From Marinobacter sp. F4206 (GTDB lineage: Bacteria; Pseudomonadota; Gammaproteobacteria; Pseudomonadales; Oleiphilaceae): a DNA stretch of 64,000 nucleotides. The stretch's first letter is position 1; every line of letters begins with the position of its first letter. Positions 44,681 through 53,719 of the stretch are shown here, piece by piece. Made by a program: the position numbers and the translations under genes. The notes under the pieces were generated by a model. The model saw only the letters and a program-made list of their open reading frames with translations, was not told the origin of the DNA and made no database searches. The stretch covers positions 1,984,001 through 2,048,000 of the forward strand of contig NZ_JAHXKI010000002.1 of assembly GCF_019392195.1 (NCBI RefSeq), given 5' to 3'.

Positions 44681-46147
44681 ATGGCGACCAACAAGGCTTC
44701 TCCGACGACAACGGGCCCGTCAGCCGATTTCTTTTACAAGCTGACGTCGGCGGCCCCGAGCATCCTCTTTGCCTACTGGCTCAGCGCGGATGGAGTGTCC
44801 CATTGCTACCCCTTTATCAGTGACCAGATTCGCGAGCGCTTTGGCATTGATCCCGAGGCGCTCGGGCAGGATGCGGATGCCGTGTTCGCGATCGTCCACC
44901 CGGACGACGCCGACGGTCTGAAGGCGAGTATCTTTGAATCGGCACGTACCCTGGAGCCCTGGCAATTCCGGGCGCGCCTTCGTCTTCTGGATGGCAGTTA
45001 CCAGTGGTTTGAAGCCCACTCAAGGCCGGAGCGTCAGAGCGACGGCAGCACTGTCTGGTACGGCCAGTTCCACAATATCCAGCACTACAAGGAACTGGAA
45101 CAGGAGCTTCGTGAAAGCGAAGCCGAGTATTCGTTTCAGGCCGGATTCCAGAAACTGGTCGCCCGCCTGTCTACCCGGTTCATCCATGTCGGCTTTGGCA
45201 CCATTGATGACTGCATCGACGAATTACTGGAAAGTGTCGGCCAGTTCTTTGCCGCCGACCGGGCCTATCTCTACGCCTTCAACGATGACTACACCGCCAT
45301 CACGAAGACCCATCAGTGGTGCCGGCCGGGGGTGCCTTCCCTGGTCGATGAAGATCAGACAGTGCCCATGGATGCGTGCGAATCGTGGCGCCAGAAATTG
45401 CTGGATATGGTGGATGAGAACGAGGTGGTGTTCATTGAAACCCTGCGGGAGGTCGCGTCGATATATTGCGTGCCCGTTCGCGTTCAAGGTCAGGTGGTCG
45501 GTTTTCTGGGGCTGGATTCGGTGTCGTCACGGGATTGGCGTAAGGATCAGGCCGATCTGCTGATCATCATTTCCGGTCTTCTTTCCGGCGCCCTGGAACG
45601 CCATCTCCTGGAAGAGCAACTGTTAAACCAGTCTATCCGGGACCCCATGACCGGCCTGCACAATCGTCGCTATTTGATGCCGCGGCTGAATGAACTGGTT
45701 GAGCGGGCCGAGCGCTATGATGAAAACTTTACCATCGCCATGCTTGATATTGACCACTTCAAGCAGATTAACGATTCCATTGGCCATCTCGGCGGAGATT
45801 ATGCCCTGCGCCGGTTTGCCGACATCCTGTCGGACCTGGTGCGGTCGACGGATGTGGTTGCCCGCTTTGGCGGTGAGGAATTCATGGTGGTGTTCCCCGA
45901 TACCGAGCAGGCCGACGTGCACCAGATGATCAGTCGTATTCTTGATGCCGTGCGTCACGGTCGCTTCATGTTCGAGGGCCGCGAAATTCCGGTGACGGTC
46001 AGCGCCGGGGTGGCCTCGGTCCGGGAAAGGGATGACAGCATGATCTCTGTGGATACCGTAATTGGCCGGGCGGACCATCGGTTGTACCTGGCCAAGCAGG
46101 CGGGTCGTGATTGCGCGGTAGATGTATCAGGAGTCCTGCGTATATAA
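44681..46147 (+). CDS. Diguanylate cyclase with PAS and GAF domains
   Basis: The protein has about 488 residues and no membrane helix. A PAS domain spans about 20-135 (YQWFEAHSRPERQSDG), and a GAF domain about 150-310. The C-terminal GGDEF domain (about 325-485) has the active motif VARFGGEEFMVVFPD and an inhibitory I-site RSTD five residues before it, so product feedback is expected. It makes c-di-GMP from GTP. Start may be ATG 44681 or GTG 44672. It has no close operon partner. Confidence 0.93.
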   Translation: MATNKASPTTTGPSADFFYKLTSAAPSILFAYWLSADGVSHCYPFISDQIRERFGIDPEALGQDADAVFAIVHPDDADGLKASIFESARTLEPWQFRARLRLLDGSYQWFEAHSRPERQSDGSTVWYGQFHNIQHYKELEQELRESEAEYSFQAGFQKLVARLSTRFIHVGFGTIDDCIDELLESVGQFFAADRAYLYAFNDDYTAITKTHQWCRPGVPSLVDEDQTVPMDACESWRQKLLDMVDENEVVFIETLREVASIYCVPVRVQGQVVGFLGLDSVSSRDWRKDQADLLIIISGLLSGALERHLLEEQLLNQSIRDPMTGLHNRRYLMPRLNELVERAERYDENFTIAMLDIDHFKQINDSIGHLGGDYALRRFADILSDLVRSTDVVARFGGEEFMVVFPDTEQADVHQMISRILDAVRHGRFMFEGREIPVTVSAGVASVRERDDSMISVDTVIGRADHRLYLAKQAGRDCAVDVSGVLRI

Positions 46148-46166
46148 GAAATCAGCATTTCACCCC

Positions 46167-46185
46167 ATATTACCTAATGGTATAT
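46167..46185. promoter_or_regulatory. Palindrome before persulfide dioxygenase
   Basis: ATATTACCTAATGGTATAT has arms TACC-TAAT-GGTA and outer AT bases that pair imperfectly. It lies 40 bp before the dioxygenase start. Persulfide dioxygenases are often controlled by ArsR-family sensors (BigR, SqrR) that bind AT-rich palindromes, so it is a candidate operator. Confidence 0.4.
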
Positions 46186-46225
46186 CCTTAGAATCAAAAT
46201 GTGATTCGCTCCGGAGGTGAAACCC

Positions 46226-47092
46226 ATGAGCAACCCCATCGTCCAACCCTTTTTTGACGAACCCACCAATACCTTCAGTTACGTGGTTCGGGATCCTGAC
46301 AGCCGGTCCTGTGCCATTCTGGACTCGGTGCTGGATTTCGATTATGCCTCGGGTCGAACCGCGTTCGACTCCGCAGACAACATCATCGCCCACATTCGCG
46401 ATCAGGACCTGATGGTCGAGTGGATTCTGGAGACCCATGTCCATGCCGATCACCTGTCAGCGGCGCCCTATCTGCATGACCAGCTGGGGGGCAAGACCGG
46501 CATCGGCGAGCACATCCGCGATGTCCAGGAGATCTTCGGCAAGGCTTTTAACGCCGGCAGCGAGTTTGCCCGGGACGGCAGCCAGTTTGACCGGCTGTTC
46601 CGGGAGGGCGATACCTTCAGCATCGGCGGCCTGGAGGGTCGGGTGTTGCACACGCCCGGGCATACGCCGGCGTGTCTGACCTACGTCATCGGCGATGCGG
46701 CTTTTGTCGGCGATACCCTGTTCATGCCGGATTACGGTACCGCCCGCTGCGATTTTCCTGGCGGTGACGCCCGTACGCTCTATCGCTCGATCCAGAAGGT
46801 GTTGGCCCTGCCGCCGGAAACCCGAATTTTCCTGTGCCACGATTACAAAGCGCCCGGTCGCGACCGGTTTGAGCCGATGACCACGGTGGCGGAACAGCGC
46901 CGCGCCAACGTGCATGTGCACGATGGCGTTTCCGAGGACGAGTTCGTGAAGATGCGCACCGAGCGTGACGAGACGCTCGACATGCCGCGGCTGATCCTGC
47001 CCTCGGTCCAGGTCAACATGCGGGCGGGCCAGATGCCACCGGAAGAGGACAACGGGCAGGTGTACCTGAAAGTGCCAATCAACCGGTTCTGA
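46226..47092 (+). CDS. Persulfide dioxygenase-like metallo-beta-lactamase protein (ETHE1/Blh type)
   Basis: The protein has 288 residues. THVHADHLSA is the metal-binding HxHxDH motif, and LHTPGHTPACL and FLCHDYKAPGRDR supply further ligands. The loop DTLFMPDYGTARCDFPGGD is characteristic of the ETHE1/Blh group, which oxidises glutathione persulfide to sulfite. A mono-iron site fits the ligand set. The start MSNPIVQPFF follows GGAGGTGA. A SulP transporter starts seven bases after its stop, so the pair probably handles sulfide oxidation and movement of the sulfur oxyanion. Confidence 0.9.
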   Translation: MSNPIVQPFFDEPTNTFSYVVRDPDSRSCAILDSVLDFDYASGRTAFDSADNIIAHIRDQDLMVEWILETHVHADHLSAAPYLHDQLGGKTGIGEHIRDVQEIFGKAFNAGSEFARDGSQFDRLFREGDTFSIGGLEGRVLHTPGHTPACLTYVIGDAAFVGDTLFMPDYGTARCDFPGGDARTLYRSIQKVLALPPETRIFLCHDYKAPGRDRFEPMTTVAEQRRANVHVHDGVSEDEFVKMRTERDETLDMPRLILPSVQVNMRAGQMPPEEDNGQVYLKVPINRF

Positions 47093-47099
47093 GGCGGCC

Positions 47100-48833
47100 A
47101 TGGACATCAAACGCTACCTGCCGGTGATGAACTGGCTGCCCTCGTACGGTCGGAGTCAGGCCACCAGTGACTTGGTGGCTGCCGTGATTGTCACAGTGAT
47201 GCTGATTCCCCAATCACTGGCGTATGCCTTGCTGGCGGGGCTGCCTGCTCAGGTCGGTCTGTACGCCAGCATCCTGCCCCTGGTTGTGTACGCGGTGTTC
47301 GGAACCAGTCGCACGCTCTCCGTCGGGCCGGTGGCGGTCGCCTCTCTGATGACGGCGGCGGCGTTGGCGCCGCTGGCCGATGCAGGTACGCCGGAATACA
47401 TCGCCGGGGCTGTTTTGCTGGCGGTGATGTCGGGGCTGATGCTCATGGCCATGGGGCTGATGCGACTGGGTTTCCTGGCCAATTTCCTGAGTCATCCGGT
47501 GATCTCGGGGTTTATTACCGCCTCGGGCATCGTGATCGCGGCCAGCCAGCTCAAGCATCTGTTTGGCATTCAGGCGTCTGGTCATAACCTGCTGGAAATA
47601 GTCCACTCCCTCGCGTTGTCCATGGATCAGACCAATGTGGCGACCCTCGCCATCGGTGTCGGTGCCCTGCTGTTTCTGCTGCTGGCCCGCCGTTACCTGA
47701 AGCCGGCTTTGACAGCCGCCGGATTGCCGTTGCGAATGGCCGACATTCTGACTAAGACGGCACCGATTCTGGCGGTGCTGGTGACCACGCTGGTGGCGTG
47801 GCAACTGGACCTTGGCCAGGTCGGCGTCCGGCTGGTGGGTGAGGTGCCTGCGGGGCTGCCGGAACTGACCATGCCGAGTCTGGACTGGGGGCTCTGGCAG
47901 CAGCTGGCGGTCAGTGCCCTGCTGATCAGCGTGGTCGGTTTTGTCGAGTCGGTATCGGTGGGCCAGACCCTCGCGGCCAAGCGGCGCCAGCGTATCGATC
48001 CGGATCAGGAACTGGTGGGTCTTGGCGCCGCCAACCTGAGTGCCGGACTGTCCGGTGGCATGCCGGTCACAGGCGGTTTTTCACGTTCGGTGGTCAACTA
48101 CGACGCCGGTGCGGAGACCCCGGCGGCGGGCGCGTACACGGCGGTGGGCATCGCCCTGGCGACGCTGTTCCTGACCCCGGCCATTGCCTACCTGCCCCAG
48201 GCCACCCTGGCGGCGACCATCATCGTGGCGGTGTCCACCCTGATCGACCTGCCAGCGCTGGGCCGGACCTGGCGCTATTCCCGCCCGGATTTCGGGGCCA
48301 TGCTGGCGACCATTCTCCTGACCCTGGTGCACAGCGTGGAGGCGGGCATTATCTCGGGTGTGGCTCTGTCCATCGGGCTGTTCCTGTTCCGCACGAGTCG
48401 CCCCCACAGTGCCGTGGTTGGCCGGGTTCCGGGCACCGAGCACTTTCGCAACGTGCTCCGCCATGAGGTGGAGCTGTGCCCGAAGGTAACGTTTCTGCGG
48501 GTGGATGAAAGCCTGTATTTTGCCAATGCCCGGTTTCTGGAAGAACGGGTCATGGACCTGGTGGCCGATGAACCTGAGCTCAAACATCTGGTTCTGGTTT
48601 GTCCGGCGGTCAACCTGGTGGACGCCTCGGCGCTGGAAAGCCTGGAAGCGATCAATGAGCGCCTCGTGGATGCCGGTGTCACCCTGCACCTGTCGGAGGT
48701 GAAGGGGCCGGTGATGGACCGGCTCAAGCGAACCGAGCTGCTGGCCAAGCTCAGTGGCGAGGTGTTCCTCAGTACCTTTGAGGCCTGGCAGCAACTGATC
48801 GGTAACAAGGTGTCCCAGCGTATTCCTGTCTGA
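47100..48833 (+). CDS. SulP-family anion permease with STAS domain
   Basis: The protein has 577 residues. Twelve to fourteen membrane segments (about 1-430) are followed by a C-terminal STAS domain (about 455-560) with LVLVCPAVNLVDASALESLEAI, split, which resembles an anti-sigma-antagonist fold. VIVTVMLIPQSLAYALLAGLPAQVGLYAS, split, is the SulP signature near residue 35. The family exchanges or imports sulfate, bicarbonate or dicarboxylates. Coupling to the persulfide dioxygenase suggests sulfite or sulfate efflux; that is an inference. Confidence 0.9.
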   Translation: MDIKRYLPVMNWLPSYGRSQATSDLVAAVIVTVMLIPQSLAYALLAGLPAQVGLYASILPLVVYAVFGTSRTLSVGPVAVASLMTAAALAPLADAGTPEYIAGAVLLAVMSGLMLMAMGLMRLGFLANFLSHPVISGFITASGIVIAASQLKHLFGIQASGHNLLEIVHSLALSMDQTNVATLAIGVGALLFLLLARRYLKPALTAAGLPLRMADILTKTAPILAVLVTTLVAWQLDLGQVGVRLVGEVPAGLPELTMPSLDWGLWQQLAVSALLISVVGFVESVSVGQTLAAKRRQRIDPDQELVGLGAANLSAGLSGGMPVTGGFSRSVVNYDAGAETPAAGAYTAVGIALATLFLTPAIAYLPQATLAATIIVAVSTLIDLPALGRTWRYSRPDFGAMLATILLTLVHSVEAGIISGVALSIGLFLFRTSRPHSAVVGRVPGTEHFRNVLRHEVELCPKVTFLRVDESLYFANARFLEERVMDLVADEPELKHLVLVCPAVNLVDASALESLEAINERLVDAGVTLHLSEVKGPVMDRLKRTELLAKLSGEVFLSTFEAWQQLIGNKVSQRIPV

Positions 48834-48839
48834 CCCTTG

Positions 48840-48870
48840 CCGGGCTTGCCCATGGGATGGGTAGGCCCGG
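48840..48870 (+). terminator. Hairpin after SulP gene, possible terminator
   Basis: CCGGGC-TTGCCCAT-GGG-ATGGGTAG-GCCCGG forms a long stem with two mismatches and a GGG loop. It is followed by TATC and not by a T tract, so it may be a weak or factor-dependent terminator. Confidence 0.45.
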
Positions 48871-48913
48871 TATCATGGGATATTCCTGAGCTTCAGGCGG
48901 CGGTGCGTTACCT

Positions 48914-49573
48914 ATGGGCATGACTGAAAACCTGTTATCGACCGGTCAGTGGATTGTGACCCTGGTACTTTTTCTGCTGATCCTGGTGCGGGCGGTCCGG
49001 ACCATTGACTGGCAGGCCTTTCGACGCGACAACGCGTTGCAGCATTCGTTTTTCGGAGCCGCGGTGGCGCTGGGCTTTCTCTGGCAGTTGCGGGCCGGGA
49101 TTTCGCCCGGGCTGGCCATCCACGTGTTCGGGATAACCGTCATTACCCTGATGCTGGGCTGGGCCCTGGCGGTACTGGCCGGGTTGCTGGCGCTGCTGAT
49201 CACGGTCATTACCGGCCGCGAACCCCTGCTGATGTTTGCGGCCAATGGCCTGGTCACTGTGATGGTGCCGGCGCTGGTCAGCCACGGCATCATGCTCTGG
49301 GAGCGCCGGCGCAACTTCCGGAACTTCTTTGCCTATATCTTCTTCTGCGGTTTCTTCGGTGCGGGCATATCGGTAGCCGCTGCCGGCACGGTGATGTGCC
49401 TGATGCTCTGGAGCAGCGGCGTGTACGAGTTCGGTGAGCTGGTTCACGAGTACATCCGCTATCTGCCCCTGTTCATGATTCCCGAGGGCTTTGTGAACGG
49501 CACTTTCGTCACCGGGTTGATGGTGTTCCACCCCGACCGACTGACCACCCTGGATCAGCGGCGCTACCGCTGA
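48914..49573 (+). CDS. CbiM-like energy-coupling factor permease, solitary
   Basis: The protein has 219 residues and six or seven membrane helices. IHVFGITVITLMLGWALAVLAG and IPEGFVNGTFVTGLMVF, with HSFFGAAVALGFLWQL, fit CbiM/NikM-type S components. True CbiM starts with Met-His-Ile and uses that N-terminal histidine to bind cobalt or nickel; this protein begins MGMTENLLS and lacks it. No CbiN, CbiQ or CbiO is adjacent. It may need distant partners or have another substrate. The cobalamin genes lie 15 kb away. Its 3' end overlaps the c-di-GMP gene by ten bases. Confidence 0.72.
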   Translation: MGMTENLLSTGQWIVTLVLFLLILVRAVRTIDWQAFRRDNALQHSFFGAAVALGFLWQLRAGISPGLAIHVFGITVITLMLGWALAVLAGLLALLITVITGREPLLMFAANGLVTVMVPALVSHGIMLWERRRNFRNFFAYIFFCGFFGAGISVAAAGTVMCLMLWSSGVYEFGELVHEYIRYLPLFMIPEGFVNGTFVTGLMVFHPDRLTTLDQRRYR

Positions 49574-51657
49574 TCGGAATCCGCCAGGGTCTTTTCGTGC
49601 CAGTGGCGGGCCCATGCCGGCACGTCGCTGGCTGGCATCGGGCGCGCAATACCGTAGCCCTGAATGAAATGACAGCCCAAGTTCCTGAGGGCTCGGGCCT
49701 GGGCCAGGGTTTCAACGCCTTCCGCCAGTGCCGGTCGCTCGAAGCGCTGGGCAAGAAAAATAACGCTCTCGACGATGGCGCGGTCGTCGGCATTGGTCAG
49801 CATGTTCCGGACAAAACTCTGGTCGATCTTGATGATGTCCACTGGCAAGGTGCGCAGGTAGGTGAGCGATGAGAAACCGGTACCAAAGTCGTCCAGTGCG
49901 ACTTTCAGCCCCAGTGCCCGGCAGTTGGCCAGTACGTTGCTGGCCCGCTTGGTGTCTTCCAGCGCCGTAGTCTCGAGGACTTCCAGGGTAAGCCGGCCGG
50001 GATCCAGTTCCGGATGACTGCGAAGGTAACTTTCCAGGTAGGCGGAAAAGCTGCGGTCCATCAGGTGTTGGGCGCTGATGTTGATGCTGATCGAGAAGCA
50101 TTCGCCGGCCGCCTGCCAGGCATTCAGCTGCTGAATGGCTTCCTTGACCACCCACTGGCCCAGCGGGACCTCCAGGTGGCTGTTCTCCAGCATCGGCAGA
50201 AACGCGCCCGGTGCCAGTCGCCCCCTCGCGGGATGGTTCCAGCGGATCAGTGCCTCAAAGCCCAGGAGGGATGAGTCCGACACTCGAACCTGGGGCTGGA
50301 AATGGAGTTCAAACTCCTCGTTTTCCAGGGCCCGGGCAATCTCGGTGAGCTGGTCCCGGCGTTTTCGGCGATATTCGTCCAGCCCCGGATCAAAGAAATG
50401 GCACTGGTTACGGCCCTTCTCCTTTGCCGAGTACATGGCCTGGTCCGCGTGGCGGATCAGGCCCTCTGCATCGGTGTCGTCGTCCGGATAGCGGGTGACT
50501 CCCATGCTGCCGGTGATCTGTACCGTGTCGCCGGGAACCTGAAGCGGGACTCCGACACAATCCAGGATGCGCTGATAGACCCCGTCGTGATTATCGCTCT
50601 GGATCAGCAGGATGAACTCGTCGCCCCCGATTCGGGCCACGGTATCGCCGCTTCGCAGAGCGTGAGTCAGCCGCTCAGCCAGGCTTTTCAGAGCCTGGTC
50701 TCCCGCGGCCTGCCCCAGTCGCTGATTGAGCGATTTGAAACCATCAAGATCCAGGCAGCAGACAGAGAGCCCCCCCTGGTGGCGGTCGGCGTGCAGGCAG
50801 GCGGAGCGAAGGCGCTCGATCAGCAACTGCCGGTTGGGGAGTCCGGTCAGGTCGTCGTAGTTGGCCGCCCGGTCCAGTTCTCGGGCGTGGTTTTTCAGCG
50901 CGGTAATGTCCGAGAACGCCGCCACATGGTAGAACCGGCCCGGTTCGTCCAGGTGAACCCGGCTGATGGACAGCAGCTCGATATACTCCTCGCCGTTTCT
51001 ACGGCGGTTCCAGACTTCCCCGCGCCAGTGGTCGGTTTTCTCAAGGGTGTGCCACATGGACCGGTAGTACTCCGGGGAATGACGTCCGGAACTGAGAATG
51101 GATGGGGTCAGGCCCAGGACCTCATGGCGTGCGTACCCGGTAATCCGGGAGAACGCCGGGTTGACGTCAAGGATCCGATTGTTGTGGTCGCTGATCAGGA
51201 TCGCTTCGTGGCTGCGATCAAACACACTGGCGGCGATGCGCAGGTTGCGTTCGCTGTGTTTGCGGTCGGAAATGTTGCTCTGAATGACAATAAAGCCCTG
51301 ACTGCTACTCCAGTCGCCCTCGACGGGCGCGCAGTAGACCTGCACCCAGAACGGCTTGCCGGAACGGGTGTAGTTGAGGATATCCTCTTCCACCGTGTCG
51401 CCCTGGAATAGCTTGCGCCTGATCCGCCGGATGGTCTCGGGGTCGGTGTCCGGGCCAAAAAGCAGGTCACCCGGTGACTGTCCGATGGCTTCGCCCAGTG
51501 GATAACCGGTGCATTCCTCGAAACTCGGATTGACCCAGTCGATGATGCCGGCACCATCAAGCAGCATCACCATGTTTTTGGTGACGGATGCGACGCTCGC
51601 GAGCCTGTCGGTCAGTGGGTCGGATGCGGTGAAACGTGGAACAGGGTTTGCTGGCAT
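49564..51657 (-). CDS. PAS-PAS-GGDEF-EAL c-di-GMP signalling protein
   Basis: The protein has about 697 residues from MPANPVPRF (an alternative GTG start is at 51723). Two PAS domains (about 25-270) have NPSFEECTGYPLGEA and NPAFSRITGYARHEV, the PAS core. GGDEF (about 280-430) has VARIGGDEFILL, active form, and EAL (about 445-690) has LGFEALIRWNHP, EVLETTALED, and DDFGTGFSSLTYL. Both domains appear intact, so it could either make or degrade c-di-GMP, or have one silent half. The PAS domains may respond to redox or oxygen. It overlaps the CbiM-like gene at the 3' end. Confidence 0.92.
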   Translation of the reverse strand: MPANPVPRFTASDPLTDRLASVASVTKNMVMLLDGAGIIDWVNPSFEECTGYPLGEAIGQSPGDLLFGPDTDPETIRRIRRKLFQGDTVEEDILNYTRSGKPFWVQVYCAPVEGDWSSSQGFIVIQSNISDRKHSERNLRIAASVFDRSHEAILISDHNNRILDVNPAFSRITGYARHEVLGLTPSILSSGRHSPEYYRSMWHTLEKTDHWRGEVWNRRRNGEEYIELLSISRVHLDEPGRFYHVAAFSDITALKNHARELDRAANYDDLTGLPNRQLLIERLRSACLHADRHQGGLSVCCLDLDGFKSLNQRLGQAAGDQALKSLAERLTHALRSGDTVARIGGDEFILLIQSDNHDGVYQRILDCVGVPLQVPGDTVQITGSMGVTRYPDDDTDAEGLIRHADQAMYSAKEKGRNQCHFFDPGLDEYRRKRRDQLTEIARALENEEFELHFQPQVRVSDSSLLGFEALIRWNHPARGRLAPGAFLPMLENSHLEVPLGQWVVKEAIQQLNAWQAAGECFSISINISAQHLMDRSFSAYLESYLRSHPELDPGRLTLEVLETTALEDTKRASNVLANCRALGLKVALDDFGTGFSSLTYLRTLPVDIIKIDQSFVRNMLTNADDRAIVESVIFLAQRFERPALAEGVETLAQARALRNLGCHFIQGYGIARPMPASDVPAWARHWHEKTLADSDQR

Positions 51658-51799
51658 GATGCGGTAACGATTGTCTCCGGGAAAATGGCGCCGATCAGTG
51701 GTGAGTGATGCTACTGCAGCCACGGATGAAAGAAATGCCCATTTCGTCGGCCGGGATTGATCGACGTCATTTTCTTTTGAATCTATGGTCGTCGTGGCG

Positions 51800-52333
51800 T
51801 CAGTTGCGCCAGAGGGAGTGCTTCTGGAGTTTGCGTTGCAGGGTACGGCGATGCATGTTCAGGGCTCGTGCCGTCGCAGAAACATTGCCATCGTGTTCAC
51901 TCAGGACGCGCTGGATGTGTTCCCATTCCATTTCCTCGACGGAAGGTGGCTCCGCGCGCAGCTCAGGGGACGCGGCGAGCGAATCAAATCCGGCGATCAG
52001 CTGGTTCACAGTGACCGGTTTGCACAGGTAGTTGACCGCGCCGCGTCGCATCGCCTCGACGGCCGTGGCGATGCTGCCGTATCCGGTCAGTACCAGGATT
52101 TCCAGATCGGGTTGTCGGGCCAGCAGGTCCGGCAGCAGCTGCAGGCCACTCTCCCCGGCGAGGTTCAGGTCCAGCACGCAGTGGTCGAACCGCTGCCCTG
52201 CCAGCGACTGTCGTGCCTGATCGCTGGTTCTGGCAATGGCTGCCCGGATGCCCTGTCGGCCAAGGGCGCGTTGCAGGACTTGCAGGAACGCCTCGTCATC
52301 GTCGACCAGAAGCCATGTTGCTGCCTCAGTCAT
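51800..52333 (-). CDS. RegA/PrrA/RoxR-like response regulator
   Basis: The protein has 177 residues. The receiver has D11, D12 and D13, phospho-acceptor D55 in CVLDLNLAGESG, and K in YLCKPVTVNQL. A short linker with prolines (ELRAEPPSVEEMEWEH) leads to a Fis-type C-terminal helix-turn-helix, NVSATARALNMHRRTLQRKL, as in RegA, ActR and RoxR. It should bind GC-rich sites and control respiratory and energy genes in answer to redox state. It overlaps the sensor gene by eight bases. Confidence 0.92.
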   Translation of the reverse strand: MTEAATWLLVDDDEAFLQVLQRALGRQGIRAAIARTSDQARQSLAGQRFDHCVLDLNLAGESGLQLLPDLLARQPDLEILVLTGYGSIATAVEAMRRGAVNYLCKPVTVNQLIAGFDSLAASPELRAEPPSVEEMEWEHIQRVLSEHDGNVSATARALNMHRRTLQRKLQKHSLWRN

Positions 52334-53591
52334 GGTGATCTTCCCCCGTGCTCCGCGGCAGTTCGATAATCATGGTGGTTCCGGCCCTGTTGCTGCGGGC
52401 TTTCAGCGTCCCGCCGAAGTGCTGAATCGTGGCGTTGGACAGGAACAGGCCCACGCCAAGACCGGTGTCGGAGTCCACCACATCCTCGCCCAGTGTGCCC
52501 TGGTGGTCGGTGTCCAGGCCGTCGCCCCGATCCTCCACGACGATCTCCACGGATTGGCCGTCGGTGTCGCGTGCGCTGATGCCCACCCAGGTCGGACTGG
52601 CACTCAGGGCATTGGCCAGCAGATTGAGCATGGCCTGGTCGAGCGTGGTGTCCACCGCAATGGCGGTGTCCGGGACCGGGCCTCGCCAGTCGAGCGCGCC
52701 TTCCGGCCATAGCAGGGTGGCGGATTCCCGGAGGCGCATCAGCCAGTCCCGCACGCTGACCGTTTCCAGTTGTGCCGTCTTCGCCCGCACTGCGGCGCTG
52801 GTCAGTTGCTGAAGATGGTTTTGGCAGAGTTGCAGTTGCTGCGCCATCAGGTCCAGGTCTCCGTCCAGATCCTGTTTTTCCGCTCCCGAGCGCATTTCGT
52901 CCATCAACAGGGTCATGGTGTTCAGTGGCGTGCCCACGCGATGGGCAATCCCCGCAGCGGACAGGCCCAGGGCGATGACCTGTTCGTCCCGCAGGCGGGA
53001 TTCGCGGATGTGGGCCAGTTGCGTCTGTTGGCTCTGGACGCGACGGGCCAGGGTGCCGACCACCAGCAGCAGGATGGCCGCGGTAAGCCCGAAGGTGGCC
53101 CACATGCCAAACAGGTGCAGCTGAGCCAGATTAACCCCGTGATCGCCGCTGGTGACCGGCATGTGCCAGACCACCAGCACGGTATAGATAACGATTCCCA
53201 GGCCGGTGAGCGCGATGCTCTGGCTGAGCGGCACGAGAATAATGGCAACGGCAATGGGCAATAGAAGCAGTGACGTGAAGGGACTGGTGAAGCCGCCGGT
53301 TAACAGCAGCCAGGCCCCGATCATCGCCAGATCGAGGGCAAACCCGGCACTGACCGTCAGCGCTGCTTTCGGTGGCCGGCGGGTGAACCAGAGCCAGCCC
53401 AGTACCGCAAAGAGGGCATAGAACAGGCAGGTCAGGATCGCCTCGGCCCGAAAGGTGAGTGTGATCATGGTCTCGGCGACAGCGAGCGCGACCAGCTGAA
53501 TGGCTGCAATGGACAGGCGCATGCCAAGAAGGTAGCGCGCCGCCTGCTGAAACCCGGTTTGTGAGTGAGTGAGCCATTCCATGCAGCGCAT
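52326..53591 (-). CDS. RegB/PrrB/RoxS-like redox sensor kinase
   Basis: The protein has 421 residues with six membrane segments at the N terminus (about 20-190). The loop LTGGFTSPFTSLLLL matches the RegB quinone-binding heptad GGxxNPF, with serine for asparagine. The H-box is AGIAHRVGTPLNTMTLL, with H217, of the RegB type rather than HEL. A single cysteine in LQLCQNHLQQL stands where RegB has its redox cysteine. The G boxes are VVEDRGDGLDTDH and GLGVGLFLSNA. It would sense quinone redox state. OprC follows divergently. Confidence 0.9.
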   Translation of the reverse strand: MRCMEWLTHSQTGFQQAARYLLGMRLSIAAIQLVALAVAETMITLTFRAEAILTCLFYALFAVLGWLWFTRRPPKAALTVSAGFALDLAMIGAWLLLTGGFTSPFTSLLLLPIAVAIILVPLSQSIALTGLGIVIYTVLVVWHMPVTSGDHGVNLAQLHLFGMWATFGLTAAILLLVVGTLARRVQSQQTQLAHIRESRLRDEQVIALGLSAAGIAHRVGTPLNTMTLLMDEMRSGAEKQDLDGDLDLMAQQLQLCQNHLQQLTSAAVRAKTAQLETVSVRDWLMRLRESATLLWPEGALDWRGPVPDTAIAVDTTLDQAMLNLLANALSASPTWVGISARDTDGQSVEIVVEDRGDGLDTDHQGTLGEDVVDSDTGLGVGLFLSNATIQHFGGTLKARSNRAGTTMIIELPRSTGEDHHD

Positions 53592-53719
53592 TCTAGCGGG
53601 TTTTTCAGGTCGCTACCCGCCGTTATGTCGACTTCGGTGTGCGGCATTGTGTCTCAGGCGCTAGCCCGGCCGGGACATTATGATTGGCCAAAAATGTTGG
53701 TTGTTCAGGATGTTGTCCC

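Noticed and set aside
46148..46225. Sigma-54 promoter (FisR-type) before persulfide dioxygenase
   Set aside because: No GG-N10-GC pair fits in this gap, so I could not support it.
48840..48870. A riboswitch before the CbiM-like gene
   Set aside because: The region is only 80 bp and shows one simple hairpin without cobalamin or NiCo aptamer motifs.
53594..53620. GCGGGT/ACCCGC inverted repeat between the RegB-like gene and oprC
   Set aside because: The arms are only six bases and the loop is 13 bases; in GC-rich DNA this is expected by chance.
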